Source of the DNA: Novosphingobium album (ex Hu et al. 2023)
GTDB lineage: Bacteria; Pseudomonadota; Alphaproteobacteria; Sphingomonadales; Sphingomonadaceae
Reading direction: 5' to 3'
Length of the DNA stretch: 64,000 nucleotides
Assembly (NCBI RefSeq): GCF_022832385.1
Contig: NZ_JALHLE010000007.1
Span: forward strand, 224,107 to 288,106
The notes under the pieces are model-generated. The model was not told the origin of the DNA. It did not search any database and worked only from the letters and a program-made list of their open reading frames with translations. How positions within the stretch are numbered: position 1 is the stretch's first letter; every line of letters starts with the position of its first letter. The position numbers and the translations under genes are program-made. Shown here one piece after another: positions 34,625 to 46,867 of this stretch.

Positions 34625-34749
34625 CGTCGTGCTTCTCCTTGGGAAGCGAATATGGCGCGCCGTACCGCGCTTTTCCAGTGCCGCGGATATCCTCCAACTG
34701 TCTCGGTTCCGTGCTACGATGACGCTCGCCAGACGGTGAGGAGAGGAAG

Positions 34750-35736
34750 ATGGAACAGCCCCATGACAGGATTCCCGTGGGGCAGGGTCCCGGACTGATC
34801 TGGGGGATAGATTTCGCTCCGGGCGAACGGCGCGAAGTGGAAAACTGCAGCAGCCCGCATGCAGGGTTCGTGCGCTGGCTGCACCTCAACCTGGCGGACC
34901 ACGGCACGCGGATGTGGATCGAAACCACGCCTGAACTTAGCCCGGCCGCGCGCGAGATCCTGCTTTCGCAGGACAAACACCAGCGCGCGCTGGTCGATGC
35001 GGAAACCGTGGCCTGCGTCCTGCACGACTTCGAGCGCGATTTCGACGTGCGCGACACCGGCCGCGTCGGCGCGCTGCGGGTGATATTGACACCGGGCCTG
35101 ATCGTCTCGGCCCGGCACCACCCGATCGGCTCGGCTGACATCGCCCGCAAGCGGCTGCGCGACAGCGAGATCGTCACCTCTCCCGCACGGGGGCTGGACC
35201 TGATCGTCGGCGCCATCCTCGAAAACTTCGGGCGCATCACCGGCAGGCTCTCGTCCGAAGTGCAGGCCGCCGAAGACGCGCTGGTAGAGGAGCGGCAGGT
35301 ACCCAGCGGCCACCGGCTGATGGACATCCGCCGCCGACTGGCCCAGCTCCACCGCATGCTCGAAGGGATGCAGAGCGTATTCCGCCGGCTCGAACTCGAC
35401 GACGACCTGCCCGAGGACATCCTGCCCACCGTCGAAAAGCTCTCACAGCGCGTACAAGGCGCCGATGGCGATATCCAGAGCGTGCTGAGCCAGCTGCGCG
35501 CAGTGCGTGACGAGATCAGCGACCAGTCCAACCTCAGGATGAACCAGAACCTCTACATCCTCTCGGTGATGACCGCGCTGTTGCTGCCAACAACGCTCGT
35601 CACCGGCATTTTCGGCATGAACACGGGCGATCTGCCGATGACAGGCCGCGACGGAACGCTGGGCGCGACCGTGGTCGCAGCGGCAGCGGCACTGGCCACC
35701 TATCTGTTTCTGCGGGCGCGCGGTTTCTTCCGTTAG
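34750..35736 (+). CDS. CorA/ZntB-family divalent cation transporter
   Basis: The 328-residue protein has a large soluble N-terminal domain and two C-terminal transmembrane helices. The first is [20 protein letters not shown] with the family's GMN motif directly after it ([12 protein letters not shown]), and the second is [17 protein letters not shown]. Length and N-terminal sequence are closer to ZntB-type zinc transporters than to magnesium CorA, but the ion cannot be decided from sequence. GGAGAGGAAG precedes the ATG. Confidence 0.92.
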   Translation: MEQPHDRIPVGQGPGLIWGIDFAPGERREVENCSSPHAGFVRWLHLNLADHGTRMWIETTPELSPAAREILLSQDKHQRALVDAETVACVLHDFERDFDVRDTGRVGALRVILTPGLIVSARHHPIGSADIARKRLRDSEIVTSPARGLDLIVGAILENFGRITGRLSSEVQAAEDALVEERQVPSGHRLMDIRRRLAQLHRMLEGMQSVFRRLELDDDLPEDILPTVEKLSQRVQGADGDIQSVLSQLRAVRDEISDQSNLRMNQNLYILSVMTALLLPTTLVTGIFGMNTGDLPMTGRDGTLGATVVAAAAALATYLFLRARGFFR

Positions 35737-35815
35737 CTTCCGGTGTCCCGCACTTAACCCTTCAGCAAGTCCTGAACCTTACTCTGCCGAAAACCAACGG
35801 CGGGGACGCATCACA

Positions 35816-36943
35816 ATGCTCAGGCGCCTGCAGCGCATCGGGACGGACCCGGACGGCTGGCGCTCGCCCTTCACGGCGCCGGTTCCGGTACACCTGCGCG
35901 CAGAAACCATGATTCTTCAGGCGGAACGCCTGCGTGGGTTCCTGCCCATGCTCTGCGTGCTCATCGCTGCCAATGCCCTCGCCATGGCGCTGGCCGTGCT
36001 CGGCGACCTGCCATGGTGGCAGCAAGCCACACCTCCGGCGCTGATCATCGGCACCTGCCTGGCCACTCTCTTTGCCGCGCGCGGCACTGACCCCATCGCC
36101 AGCGAGGATCAGGCCGCGCGCCTCCTGCACGGCACGTTGCCCGTCGCCGCCATATTGGGCACCATCGCCGGTATCTGGTGCGTCAATGCCTTCACCGAGA
36201 CCGAGAAGTACTACTGCATGGTGGCGCCGGTATTCATAGGCATCGCGGCGCTGGTCTCCTCGACCTGCCTGATCAGCGCGCCGCGTGCCGCGATCGCCGC
36301 CATGGCCACCACTGTCACGCCGATCGTCATCAAGATGATGCTCTACGACAATCTCGGCGTGAGGGCGATGGCAGTCATGATGGTTCTGGTCGCCATGATG
36401 CAGGCCAGCGTGGTCCTCGCCAAGTTTCGCGAGACGGTGCGCATGCTGGGCTATCAGCATGAACTGGACCGCATTGCCGTCACCGACCCGATGACCGGCC
36501 TGCAGAACCGCCTGGCCTTCGACCGTACACTGGAAACCTGCCTCGAAGCTGCGGAGCCCGTCGTACTGGTTCTTGCCGACCTCGACGGATTCAAGCAGAT
36601 CAACGACCGCTACGGACATCTGGCCGGCGACGAGATCCTCCGTCACGTCGCCCGACGAATGCAGACGGTAGCCCCGTCGGCGCTGTCGGTCGCCCGGCTC
36701 GGTGGAGACGAATTCGCGCTTCTTTTTGCAGCATCGCCATCCGGCCAAATTCCCGGCACCTGCGATCTCGAGGCGTTGCGCTCCGTGATTACGCAACCTG
36801 TGCAATTCAACGGACACATGCTGTCCGTGGGTTGCAGCTTTGGTCTGGCGGCAAGTCAGGCCGAGGGCGGCACCCCGGACAGCCTGGTTCATTTAGCCGA
36901 TAGCCGCCTCTACAGGGACAAAAGCAGGCGCAAGGCGGCCTGA
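35816..36943 (+). CDS. Membrane GGDEF diguanylate cyclase
   Basis: The 375-residue protein has five or six hydrophobic segments in its first 215 residues, then a GGDEF domain beginning TDPMTGLQNRLAFDR with the active site LGGDEFALLFA. It should make c-di-GMP. The RxxD inhibitory site five residues before GGDEF is absent (SALS in its place), which suggests that product feedback is weak or lacking. The membrane part is of the MHYT/MASE-like kind in general look but I cannot assign it. It converges on the nfeD-SPFH pair. Confidence 0.9.
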   Translation: MLRRLQRIGTDPDGWRSPFTAPVPVHLRAETMILQAERLRGFLPMLCVLIAANALAMALAVLGDLPWWQQATPPALIIGTCLATLFAARGTDPIASEDQAARLLHGTLPVAAILGTIAGIWCVNAFTETEKYYCMVAPVFIGIAALVSSTCLISAPRAAIAAMATTVTPIVIKMMLYDNLGVRAMAVMMVLVAMMQASVVLAKFRETVRMLGYQHELDRIAVTDPMTGLQNRLAFDRTLETCLEAAEPVVLVLADLDGFKQINDRYGHLAGDEILRHVARRMQTVAPSALSVARLGGDEFALLFAASPSGQIPGTCDLEALRSVITQPVQFNGHMLSVGCSFGLAASQAEGGTPDSLVHLADSRLYRDKSRRKAA

Positions 36944-36950
36944 GACGCTC

Positions 36951-37397
36951 TCAGGCCACGGGCTCGACGATCAGCACCACGCCGTCATGCCCGGCGACGC
37001 GCAGCCGCGTGCCCACGGGCGCATCGGCCCCCTTGGCGATCCATTCGCTGTCGCCCAGCTTCACGCGCCCCTCGCCACCTTCGATCGCCTGCGTCACCAT
37101 CACTGTCTCGCCGACCACGCGGGCGCCGCGGTCGTTCATCTTGGGATCGGCGCTCACCACCGGATGGCGCGCGATATAGCGGCGGCCCGAGAAGACCGCG
37201 AAGATCGAGAGCACCGCGAAGAGCACGATCTGCAGCGGCACGCTGATGGGCACAGCCCAGGCGACCAGCCCGGTCACCAGCGCGGCCCCCGCCATCCAGA
37301 TCAGGAAGACCCCGGGGACCGCCATTTCAGCAACGGCAAGGATCAGTCCAAGCGCCAGCCAGGTGTAGTGAAACCCGACGTCTCCGAGAGCGTCCAT
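36951..37397 (-). CDS. NfeD-like membrane protein
   Basis: The 148-residue product has three to four hydrophobic helices (WLALGLILAVAEMAVPGVFL, AGAALVTGLVAWAVPISVPL, QIVLFAVLSIFAVFSGRRY) followed by a C-terminal OB-fold domain (RVKLGDSEWIAKG, VGTRLRVAGHDGVVLIVEP). This is the short NfeD form that works with an SPFH protein. Its ATG overlaps the SPFH stop, so translational coupling is likely. Confidence 0.92.
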   Translation of the reverse strand: MDALGDVGFHYTWLALGLILAVAEMAVPGVFLIWMAGAALVTGLVAWAVPISVPLQIVLFAVLSIFAVFSGRRYIARHPVVSADPKMNDRGARVVGETVMVTQAIEGGEGRVKLGDSEWIAKGADAPVGTRLRVAGHDGVVLIVEPVA

Positions 37398-38389
37398 CAC
37401 TGCCCTCCAGTCATGCCTGATGGCGGCACGGTGGGGGCAGAGCGGCGCGGCTGTGCAGGCGGCGGCGAAGCGGGACTGCCGCCAAGCGCTTCCTTCGCCA
37501 GTTCGCCAATACCGCCCAACGTCCCGATGAGCTGCGTCGCCTCGACCGGGAACAGAATCGTCTTGGCATTGGGCGACGTCGCGAAGGCCTTGACCGCCTT
37601 GGTATATTCCTGCGCCACGAAGTAGTTGATGGCCTGACTGCCGCTTTCCGCGATGGCCTCACTGACCATATGCGTCGCCTTGGCTTCTGCTTCAGCCGAA
37701 CGCTCGCGTGCCTCGGCATCGCGGAACGCTGCTTCTCGGCGGCCCTCGGCCGCGAGGATCTGCGACTGCTTCTGCCCTTCCGCCTTGAGGATTTCGGAAG
37801 CGCGCTTGCCCTCCGCTTCAAGGATCTCGGCACGCTTCTCGCGCTCGGCCTTCATCTGGCGGGCCATCGCATTCGAGATGTCGAGCGGCGGGCGGATATC
37901 CTTGATCTCGACGCGGGTGATCTTCACGCCCCAGGGCGCAGTGGCATGGTCGACCACCACCAGCAGCTTGGCGTTGATCTCGTCACGCTTCGACAGCGTC
38001 TCGTCGAGGTCCATCGAGCCCATCACCGTGCGCAGATTGGTGGTGGTGAGCGCCATGATCGAGATGAACAGGTTGTGCACCTCGTAGGCCGCCTTGCCCG
38101 CGTCCAGCACCTGGAAGAACACCACCGCATCGACGCCGACCATGGCGTTGTCCTTCGTGATGATCTCCTGCCCCGGAATGTCGAGCACCTGCTCCATCAT
38201 GTTGACCTTCTGGCCGACCCGGTCGACGAAAGGGATGATGAGATGAAGCCCCGGCTCGGCCGCCAGCGTGTACTTACCCAGCCGCTCGATCGTGTAGACA
38301 TAGCCCTGCCTGACGACGCGCACTCCCATCATCAGGAACACGACGACCATCACGATCAGCGCGAACAGCGTAGATCCGATACCACCCAT
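37397..38389 (-). CDS. SPFH/stomatin-family membrane protein (QmcA-like)
   Basis: The 330-residue protein has an N-terminal hydrophobic anchor (FALIVMVVVFLMMGV), the SPFH domain (VVRQGYVYTIERLGKYT, PGLHLIIPFVDRVGQKVNMM, DIPGQEIITKDNAMVGVDAV) and an Ala/Glu/Arg-rich coiled coil. It ends with a Pro-rich tail. It is probably a scaffold for membrane microdomains and for protease or NfeD partners. It overlaps the NfeD gene downstream. Confidence 0.94.
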   Translation of the reverse strand: MGGIGSTLFALIVMVVVFLMMGVRVVRQGYVYTIERLGKYTLAAEPGLHLIIPFVDRVGQKVNMMEQVLDIPGQEIITKDNAMVGVDAVVFFQVLDAGKAAYEVHNLFISIMALTTTNLRTVMGSMDLDETLSKRDEINAKLLVVVDHATAPWGVKITRVEIKDIRPPLDISNAMARQMKAEREKRAEILEAEGKRASEILKAEGQKQSQILAAEGRREAAFRDAEARERSAEAEAKATHMVSEAIAESGSQAINYFVAQEYTKAVKAFATSPNAKTILFPVEATQLIGTLGGIGELAKEALGGSPASPPPAQPRRSAPTVPPSGMTGGQ

Positions 38390-38464
38390 GGCTATTCACC
38401 TCCCGCCAGTTTCACGCATGATCCTAGCGGGCGGTCAACCGGCGGCAAGCAAAACCGGATTCGG

Positions 38465-39343
38465 TCAGAGCTTCTCGTAGAGTGCCAGCATCCGCTGCCA
38501 GGCCTTGTCTGCCGCGTTCGGATCGTAGGCCGGGGAATCGGCAACACACCAGCCGTGGTCGGCCGGATAGACCTCGATCTCGGCCGGACGCCCGGCGGCA
38601 TCGGCAGCCTTGCGCAGCTCGGTCTTCTGCTCCGGCTGTCGCTCATCGTCGTTGCGGGCGATGGCGATGAGGTAGCTCGCCTGCGTCTTGGCAAGAAGGC
38701 GGTGCGGGCTATCGGGCGCGTCCGTCACCATGCCGGCGCCGTGGAACGAGGCCGCCGCCTTCATCCGCGACGGCACGGCCGCCGCCGCCCGCACCGTGAA
38801 CGGGCCGCCCATGCAGTAGCCGTTGCTGCCGATGCCGCGCGCCTTGTCGACTTCGTCGCGCTGGTCGAGGAAGGCAACGAAAGCTGTGGCATCGCGAGTG
38901 ATCGCTGCCGGATCGAGCAGCTCACGCATCGGCTTGATCTTTTCCTGTCCTTCGGGCGTACGGTATTCCGAAAAGCTCTGCATGACCGGTGCCGGGCTGG
39001 ACCGGTAGTACTGATTCACCACCAGAACGGAATAGCCCTCTGCAGCAAGACTCCGTGCCATAATCTTGAACGCATCCCGCAACCCCGCGATGTCCGGCCA
39101 CATCACGACGCCGGGATACGCGTCCTTGGCCGGATGGACGAAGAAGGCATCGCACACGCCGTCGGCCGTGGTGATGGAGACCATCTTCTCGCTCACATCG
39201 CTTCCCCCGCTGGCCTTGACGGCCGTGCCCGCGCAACCGGCCAGTGCCATTCCCGCCGCGCTCAACGCGGCGAACTGGCGGCGATTGAGGCCTTTCTGGC
39301 CGAGGGCGGCCTCCTCTGCGGCGGCGGTAAATTCATCACACAT
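38465..39343 (-). CDS. Exported dienelactone hydrolase-family lipoprotein
   Basis: The start at 39343 (MCDEF, GGAG eight bases upstream) is chosen over a longer frame. Residues 21-37 show a twin-arginine stretch (RRQFAALSAAG) followed by a lipobox-like LAGC at Cys37, so a Tat-exported lipoprotein is likely. The alpha/beta-hydrolase nucleophile is Cys177 in GSNGYCMGG, as in dienelactone hydrolases, with Asp in RNDDERQ and His263 in ADHGWC. The 292-residue protein may cleave lactones or esters outside the cytoplasm; the substrate is unknown. It is divergent from the phosphatase gene. Confidence 0.88.
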   Translation of the reverse strand: MCDEFTAAAEEAALGQKGLNRRQFAALSAAGMALAGCAGTAVKASGGSDVSEKMVSITTADGVCDAFFVHPAKDAYPGVVMWPDIAGLRDAFKIMARSLAAEGYSVLVVNQYYRSSPAPVMQSFSEYRTPEGQEKIKPMRELLDPAAITRDATAFVAFLDQRDEVDKARGIGSNGYCMGGPFTVRAAAAVPSRMKAAASFHGAGMVTDAPDSPHRLLAKTQASYLIAIARNDDERQPEQKTELRKAADAAGRPAEIEVYPADHGWCVADSPAYDPNAADKAWQRMLALYEKL

Positions 39344-39423
39344 GCTGGGATCTCCGGTCTTGCCCCTGGCTTTCTTCACGCTAGCCTGAACCGAACCCGC
39401 AGACGAGCCCGGAGTTGCACGAT

Positions 39424-39903
39424 TTGGATCGCACGGCAGAGTCATTGAAAGACCCGCAGGACATCGCCTGCTGGCAGCGCATTGACCACCGCATCACCAG
39501 TTCGGGGCGGCTGTCGCCTGCCGACCCGCCGCGCCTGGCAGCGCTTGGCGTGAAGCGCGTGATCAATCTGGCGCTGGGCGATTCACCGGGAGCGCTGAAG
39601 GACGAAGCAGCTTTGATGGCCGCAGCGGGCCTCGCCTATGTACACATCCCTGTGCCGTTCGGCGGACCGGACGACAGCCACTTCTCCTCGTTCGTGCAGG
39701 CGATGGAACAGGCCGGAGACTGTCCCGTCCACATCCACTGCATCATGAACTGGCGGGTTTCCGCATTCCTCTACCGCTGGAACCGGATGCACGGCATGGA
39801 CGCGGAAGAGGCTGGCGTCCTGATGCGTGCACAGTGGGATCCTGAAACCAGCACACATGAGGATGCCCCGGCCTGGACACACTTCATTCGCAGCGGGCCG
39901 TAG
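39424..39903 (+). CDS. Protein tyrosine phosphatase-family-like protein
   Basis: The product of about 159 residues has a dual-specificity phosphatase/DUF442-like fold, with GRLSPADPPRLAALGVKRVI near the start. The loop CPVHIHCIMNWRVSAFLYRW gives a nucleophile Cys followed four residues later by Arg, so it is a C-x4-R loop rather than the C-x5-R of classical tyrosine phosphatases. The start is weak: TTG at 39415 abuts GGAG, while TTG at 39424 has nine-base spacing and is preferred. An SDR gene follows by 27 bases. Confidence 0.78.
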   Translation: MDRTAESLKDPQDIACWQRIDHRITSSGRLSPADPPRLAALGVKRVINLALGDSPGALKDEAALMAAAGLAYVHIPVPFGGPDDSHFSSFVQAMEQAGDCPVHIHCIMNWRVSAFLYRWNRMHGMDAEEAGVLMRAQWDPETSTHEDAPAWTHFIRSGP

Positions 39904-39930
39904 GCAGAACAGGATCGGGAGAGGCTGGTC

Positions 39931-40683
39931 ATGGATTTCACGGGCGAACATGTCGTCGTCACCGGAGCATCGAGTGGGATCGGACTTGCAACAGCCAGAC
40001 GTATCGCGGCTTGCGGCGGCAAGGTAACGATGATCGCGCGCCGCCGCGAACTGCTGGAAGACCTGGCCGCGCAGATCGGAACCACCGCCCATGCCATCGC
40101 CGCCGACGCCGGTGACAGGGATCAGATCCTCAGTGCCATGGACAAAGCCGTGGCCTGCTCGGGACCGATAGACGGCCTGTTCCTCAATGCCGGCATCGAA
40201 GGCATGTTTGCCCCTGTGACCGATTACACTGACGAAGCATTCGAGGCGGTCATGCGCATCAATGCGACATCGCTGTTCTGGACATTGCGCCATGTACTGC
40301 CGGACATGATGGTACGGAAGAAGGGCGCGATCGTGATCACCGGCAGCCTGGCCGCAGAAACCGGCATGGCCGGCAACATCGGCTATCTCGCCAGCAAGCA
40401 TGCCGCGCTGGGGATTGCGCGGGCCGTGGCCATGGAAGCCGCACCCCATGGCGTGCGCTGCAATGTCATCAATCCCGGCTTCATCGACACCCCGATACTC
40501 GGCGGCGTGCCGGATAGCTTCAAGAGGCAGATGGCCGGGCGGGTGCCGCAAAAGCGTATCGGCACCCCCGAGGAAGCCGCAGCCGTCGCAGCCTTTCTGC
40601 TGTCATCCGATGCCAGTCACGTTACGGCGCAGAGCCTTGCCGTCGATGGCGGCTTACTGGGCACGCTGATGATCGAAAGTTGA
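39931..40683 (+). CDS. SDR-family oxidoreductase
   Basis: A 250-residue classical SDR with TGASSGIG (11-18), the LNAGI motif (FLNAGIEGMF), the catalytic Ser in ITGSLAAE and Tyr-Lys in YLASKHA, ending SLAVDGGLLGTL. GGGAGAGG precedes the ATG. It follows the phosphatase-like gene and converges on a GGDEF gene. Substrate unknown. Confidence 0.92.
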   Translation: MDFTGEHVVVTGASSGIGLATARRIAACGGKVTMIARRRELLEDLAAQIGTTAHAIAADAGDRDQILSAMDKAVACSGPIDGLFLNAGIEGMFAPVTDYTDEAFEAVMRINATSLFWTLRHVLPDMMVRKKGAIVITGSLAAETGMAGNIGYLASKHAALGIARAVAMEAAPHGVRCNVINPGFIDTPILGGVPDSFKRQMAGRVPQKRIGTPEEAAAVAAFLLSSDASHVTAQSLAVDGGLLGTLMIES

Positions 40684-40696
40684 GCAGCCGGCGCGC

Positions 40697-41767
40697 TTAC
40701 TCCGCCGCCACGACCCGGTTCCGCCCCTGAGCTTTCGCCGCGTAGAGGGCGATGTCCGCAGCCTTGAGCGCCTCCCGGCTCGACGGATAGGCGAAAACGT
40801 CAGCAACCCCGGCCGAAAAGCTGATCTGCCCGATCGGCTCGTCGCTCTGCCGGTTGATGAAATTGCGCTTGGCGAAAGTCTCGCGAACGTCATCAAGGCG
40901 AAGCACGGCCTCGGCCTTGTCCAGTCCTCGAAAGAGCAGGACGAACTCTTCACCGCCATGGCGTGCGACATGACAATTGTCGCCGCTGATCTTGGACAGC
41001 GCGCCGGCGATCGCCTGGATCACCCGGTCTCCCGTATCGTGCCCATGAATATCATTGATACGCTTGAAATTATCGATGTCGCAAAAGGCAACGATGAGCG
41101 TTTCGTCTGTCTTGCCCGCCTCGTCATACTGGCGCTCCAGCAGACCTTCGAAGGCGCGGCGGTTGGGCAAACCGGTGAGATGGTCGTGATCTGCATCGCG
41201 CCGCGCCTTGGCCAGGCTGCGGCGCAAAGTCGCAGCCTCGCGTTCGCTGCGGTGCATCTCCTGCTCAAGATGCTGCGTACGCTCAAGCATGGCCATGGCC
41301 AGCGATGCGAGATGGCGAATTTCCTCCCGCTCGTCTCCGGCCCTGTCGGCATGCACCTGCATTTCGCTGGAATATTGCGCGGCGGTGTCGCGGGCATTCC
41401 GGCTGGTCGAGGCAAAGCTTTCGAGCGAACGGTCAAGCTTGTCGGCGATCTTGGCAATCGAATCGTCATTGCCGCGCATGTGCTCGTCGAGCCACGCCTG
41501 CGTCACCGGTTGGCCGGCCGCCCGCAGTTCGGTGTATCTCCGGGCCAGCGCTGGGTTGCTGCCCGCACAGATCCCCAGCGCAGCGGACAGGTTCGCTTCC
41601 GAAATTTCCAGATCGTTGCTGATCAGCAAGGCGCCAATGTCATCGACCAGCTGTTGGCGGGCCAGATTCCGTGCGCTCGTCCCGCTGACATTTCCATCCG
41701 ATTCATTCCCGCCGGCCGCCGCCGCACTTCGTGCTGAACCACCGCCAGAAAACAAGCCCTTGAACAT
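40697..41767 (-). CDS. Soluble GGDEF diguanylate cyclase
   Basis: The ATG at 41767 has GAGGGGGCG upstream; a TTG codon directly before it is also in frame. The 356-residue product lacks transmembrane segments. It has an N-terminal helical region with a coiled coil (DEREEIRHLASLAMAMLERT, then QHLEQEMHRSEREA) and a C-terminal GGDEF domain from DHDHLTGLPNRRAFEG with the active site HGGEEFVLLF. The I-site RxxD is missing. The input signal is unknown. Confidence 0.9.
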   Translation of the reverse strand: MFKGLFSGGGSARSAAAAGGNESDGNVSGTSARNLARQQLVDDIGALLISNDLEISEANLSAALGICAGSNPALARRYTELRAAGQPVTQAWLDEHMRGNDDSIAKIADKLDRSLESFASTSRNARDTAAQYSSEMQVHADRAGDEREEIRHLASLAMAMLERTQHLEQEMHRSEREAATLRRSLAKARRDADHDHLTGLPNRRAFEGLLERQYDEAGKTDETLIVAFCDIDNFKRINDIHGHDTGDRVIQAIAGALSKISGDNCHVARHGGEEFVLLFRGLDKAEAVLRLDDVRETFAKRNFINRQSDEPIGQISFSAGVADVFAYPSSREALKAADIALYAAKAQGRNRVVAAE

Positions 41768-41939
41768 CAACGAACGCCCCCTCGAATTCGTCTAGCCGAG
41801 AATACAATCGATTGCAAAATCCTTGACGCACTACTCGGCACCGGGGATGGGCCCTTAAGTGAAAAGCGGGGGCGACGGCAACATTTATAAGCAGGCGGGA
41901 GTAACGAAACCGCGAATTCACGCCCGTATCAGCGGGTAC

Positions 41940-41957
41940 TGTCTCAATTGCGAGACA
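41940..41957. repeat. Inverted repeat TGTCTC-N6-GAGACA
   Basis: An 18-base inverted repeat with 6-bp arms lies just beyond the stop of the VOC gene, in a 199-base gap between it and the GGDEF gene start. It could form a weak hairpin at the 3' end of the VOC transcript or be an operator. No T-run follows. Confidence 0.35.
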
Positions 41958-41966
41958 AAATGGCGA

Positions 41967-42365
41967 TCACTCGGAAAAATTCAGTTCCAGATTCACAGCG
42001 TTAGGATCAGCCACGAAGATCTGCCGCAGCCCCATATGCTGCAAGTCATTCACGCGATATGGCACGCCCAACTCTTCGAGCTTGGCAATTGTCTTATCGA
42101 ATCCGACGCATCTGAAGGCAACATGGTGCACTGCATTGGTGGAATCGCCCGGCGTGTAGCCTTCATAGCGGTCCATCTTCGGGTCTTTCCAGACCAGATG
42201 GACAATCGCATTGCCGTGCGAATCGCGCATCCACGCGCCCTTGAAGCCTTGCGCGATGGCGGGGTTTTCCGTGCGCGTCAGCCCCATCAGCCGCTCATAG
42301 AACTGCGCGGTCTTGTCGAGATTGTCCGTCAGAATGTTGACGTGATCGATGCCGCTGACCTGCAT
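41967..42365 (-). CDS. VOC (glyoxalase/extradiol dioxygenase-like) protein
   Basis: The 132-residue protein is a two-module VOC-fold protein. The N-terminal metal ligand His is in SGIDHVNILTDN, a second His in VHHVAFRCVGF, and Glu in PNAVNLELNFSE. GGGAGAGAGG precedes the ATG. Such proteins act in aromatic or lactoylglutathione chemistry, but single-module-size members are diverse. The substrate cannot be told. It precedes purU in the same direction by transcript order (purU upstream). Confidence 0.88.
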   Translation of the reverse strand: MQVSGIDHVNILTDNLDKTAQFYERLMGLTRTENPAIAQGFKGAWMRDSHGNAIVHLVWKDPKMDRYEGYTPGDSTNAVHHVAFRCVGFDKTIAKLEELGVPYRVNDLQHMGLRQIFVADPNAVNLELNFSE

Positions 42366-42436
42366 GATGCCTCTCTCCCATTCCTGCCCGGAACCTTGAC
42401 CAACTCAAGTCACAGCGCAAGCGGCGAAGCGTGCGG

Positions 42437-43294
42437 TCAGCTGCGGAACACCACGGTTCGGCTGCCATTGATCAGGACGCGGTCCTCCAGATGCAGGCGT
42501 ACGGCTTCGGCCAGCACGCGCCGTTCGATGTCGCGGCCCTTGCGCACCATGTCTTCGGGCGTGTCTGCATGCGTCACCGCCTCGACGTCCTGATGAATGA
42601 TCGGGCCTTCGTCGAGATCCGCCGTCACATAATGCGCGGTGGCGCCGATCATCTTCACGCCACGCGCATGGGCTTGGTGATAGGGCTTGGCGCCCTTGAA
42701 GCCCGGCAGGAACGAGTGGTGGATGTTGATGCAGCGGCCCGACAGGTACGCCGCCATCTCGTCCGAGAGGATCTGCATGTAGCGCGCCAGCACCACCAGT
42801 TCGGCCCGCGTCTCCTCGACCAGCGCGCGCACTTGCGCTTCCTGCTGCGCCTTTGTCTCTTTCGTGACCGGCAAGTGGTAAAACGGAATGTCGTCACCGA
42901 GCATCAGCGTGTTGATCGCATCTCGGGGGTGGTTGCTGACCACGCCGACGATCTCCATCGCGATCTCGCCAATGCGCTGGCGGTAGAGCAGATCGGCCAG
43001 GCAATGGTCAAACTTGCTCACCAGCAACAGCACCCGGCGCGGCCGATCGCGCCGCAGCATCGACCATGCCATGCCGTATTCGTGCGCGATGGCACCAAAG
43101 CCCTCGCGGATTTCCTCACGATCGGCAGCACCGGGATCGAAAGCCACGCGCATGAAGAACTTGTCTTCATCCAGATCGTTGAACTGCTGCGCCTCGATGA
43201 TGTTGCTGCCCATCTGAGCAAGGTAGCCGGTCACCCTGGCTACTATGCCCGGACGGTCAGCGCACGACAAGGCAAGGATCAGCGGTTCGGACAC
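42437..43294 (-). CDS. purU: Formyltetrahydrofolate deformylase
   Basis: Hydrolyses 10-formyltetrahydrofolate to formate and tetrahydrofolate, balancing one-carbon and purine supply. The 285-residue product has an N-terminal ACT domain ([19 protein letters not shown]) and a C-terminal formyl-transferase domain with [29 protein letters not shown] and [13 protein letters not shown], which carries the catalytic Asp. It follows the nitronate-monooxygenase-like gene by 10 bases. Confidence 0.97.
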   Translation of the reverse strand: MSEPLILALSCADRPGIVARVTGYLAQMGSNIIEAQQFNDLDEDKFFMRVAFDPGAADREEIREGFGAIAHEYGMAWSMLRRDRPRRVLLLVSKFDHCLADLLYRQRIGEIAMEIVGVVSNHPRDAINTLMLGDDIPFYHLPVTKETKAQQEAQVRALVEETRAELVVLARYMQILSDEMAAYLSGRCINIHHSFLPGFKGAKPYHQAHARGVKMIGATAHYVTADLDEGPIIHQDVEAVTHADTPEDMVRKGRDIERRVLAEAVRLHLEDRVLINGSRTVVFRS

Positions 43295-43304
43295 ATCTGA
43301 CCCC

Positions 43305-44324
43305 TTACGATCCGGCGCGGTTGGAAAGAGCTACCTCACTCTCGGCCAGGAGAGCCGCCATGATCTCGGCGACCGGCTCTTCCTTGGTCACCATGCCGAC
43401 GGACTGCCCGGCCATGACCGAACCGCTCTCGACATCGCCATCGATCACCGCGCGGCGCAGCGCGCCGGCCCAGAAGTGCTCGATCTGGAGTTGCGCCTCG
43501 CCCATGTTGACTTCTCCGGCATCGAGCAGGCGCGCGACCTCGATCTGCTTGGCGGTGAATTCCTCGGTGCCCTTGTTCTTGAGCGCGCGCACCGGGATCA
43601 CCGGCAGGCGCGGATCGACCTGTACCGACGCGATCGCATCGCGGGCCGAGGCGCGGAAGAACATCTTCTTGAAATCGGGATGGGCGATGGATTCGCTGGC
43701 ACAGGCAAAGCGCGTGCCGAGTTGCACGCCCGCCGCGCCCATTTCCAGATAGCCCGCCATCGCCTCGCCCCGACCGATACCGCCCGCGACGAACACGAGG
43801 TTCTCGGCTGCCAGGCTCGGCAAGATTTCCTGCGCAAGCACCGAGGTCGAGACCGGGCCGATGTGGCCGCCTGCTTCCATGCCCTCGATCACCAGCGCGT
43901 CAGCGCCCGAACGCAGCAGCTTCTTGCCCAGCGCCAGCGTGGGCGCAAAGCAGATCACTTTGGCTCCATGAGCCTTGATCGCCTCGACACTGCCCTTGGG
44001 CGGAATGCCGCCCGCCAGCACGACGTGGGTCACGCCATGCTTCGCGCAGACCTCGATCAGGTCAAACAGTTGCGGATGCATGGTGATCAGGTTCACGCCG
44101 AAAGGCTTGGAAGTCAGCGCCTTGGTCCCGGCGATCTCGGCATCGAGAAGCTCAGGCGTCATCGCCCCGCAGGCAATCACGCCGAAGCCGCCGGCATTGC
44201 TGATCGCCGAGACGAGATTGCGTTCGGAAACCCACGACATTGCGCCGCAAAGGATCGCGGTTTCGCTGCCGAGGAATTCGCATCCGCGCGCCATCAGCGC
44301 GGACGTCTTTGCATGTGCGGGCAT
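43305..44324 (-). CDS. Nitronate monooxygenase/NAD(P)H-dependent flavin oxidoreductase family protein
   Basis: A 2-nitropropane-dioxygenase-like FMN TIM barrel of about 339 residues. Signs are [57 protein letters not shown] with the family's His region, and [20 protein letters not shown] (phosphate-binding). The ATG at 44324 has GGGAGC upstream and is preferred; a longer start at 44360 is possible. It is followed by purU. Confidence 0.9.
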   Translation of the reverse strand: MPAHAKTSALMARGCEFLGSETAILCGAMSWVSERNLVSAISNAGGFGVIACGAMTPELLDAEIAGTKALTSKPFGVNLITMHPQLFDLIEVCAKHGVTHVVLAGGIPPKGSVEAIKAHGAKVICFAPTLALGKKLLRSGADALVIEGMEAGGHIGPVSTSVLAQEILPSLAAENLVFVAGGIGRGEAMAGYLEMGAAGVQLGTRFACASESIAHPDFKKMFFRASARDAIASVQVDPRLPVIPVRALKNKGTEEFTAKQIEVARLLDAGEVNMGEAQLQIEHFWAGALRRAVIDGDVESGSVMAGQSVGMVTKEEPVAEIMAALLAESEVALSNRAGS

Positions 44325-44475
44325 TGAAGCTCCCTGAACCCGTTTCACGAACTCTGGCATCGGGTTCGTCCCGGCCAGCCCCGCGCCTTAGGCCCGCCAA
44401 CCCGCCCGGGCAAGCGGAACAAGCGATGATCGCGCGCGTTTTAATCTATAAATCCGATCAGACTTATATCCTTAA

Positions 44476-46695
<2,220 letters not shown>

Positions 46696-46745
46696 TCCTG
46701 ACCATTGCGGTGGCGCCGGGCATGGCAAGCTGCCTGTCGCCGCCG

Positions 46746-46821
46746 ATCCTTCCGGGCGTTCCCCTCACTGCCCGGAAGGATCCACTGCCCCGCTCCCGTC
46801 TCGATATGGGGGCGGGGTTTT
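46746..46821 (+). terminator. Tandem hairpins after katG
   Basis: Two hairpins lie in the 172-base gap. The first is a perfect 12-bp repeat (ATCCTTCCGGGC / GCCCGGAAGGAT, 46746-46781) without a T-run. The second (CCCGC...GCGGG, 46788-46817) is followed by TTTT and should terminate the katG transcript. Confidence 0.75.
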
Positions 46822-46867
46822 GCTGTTCTCTTGATAATGCAACATTCCGGTGCGAGGCTCCGCCCCC

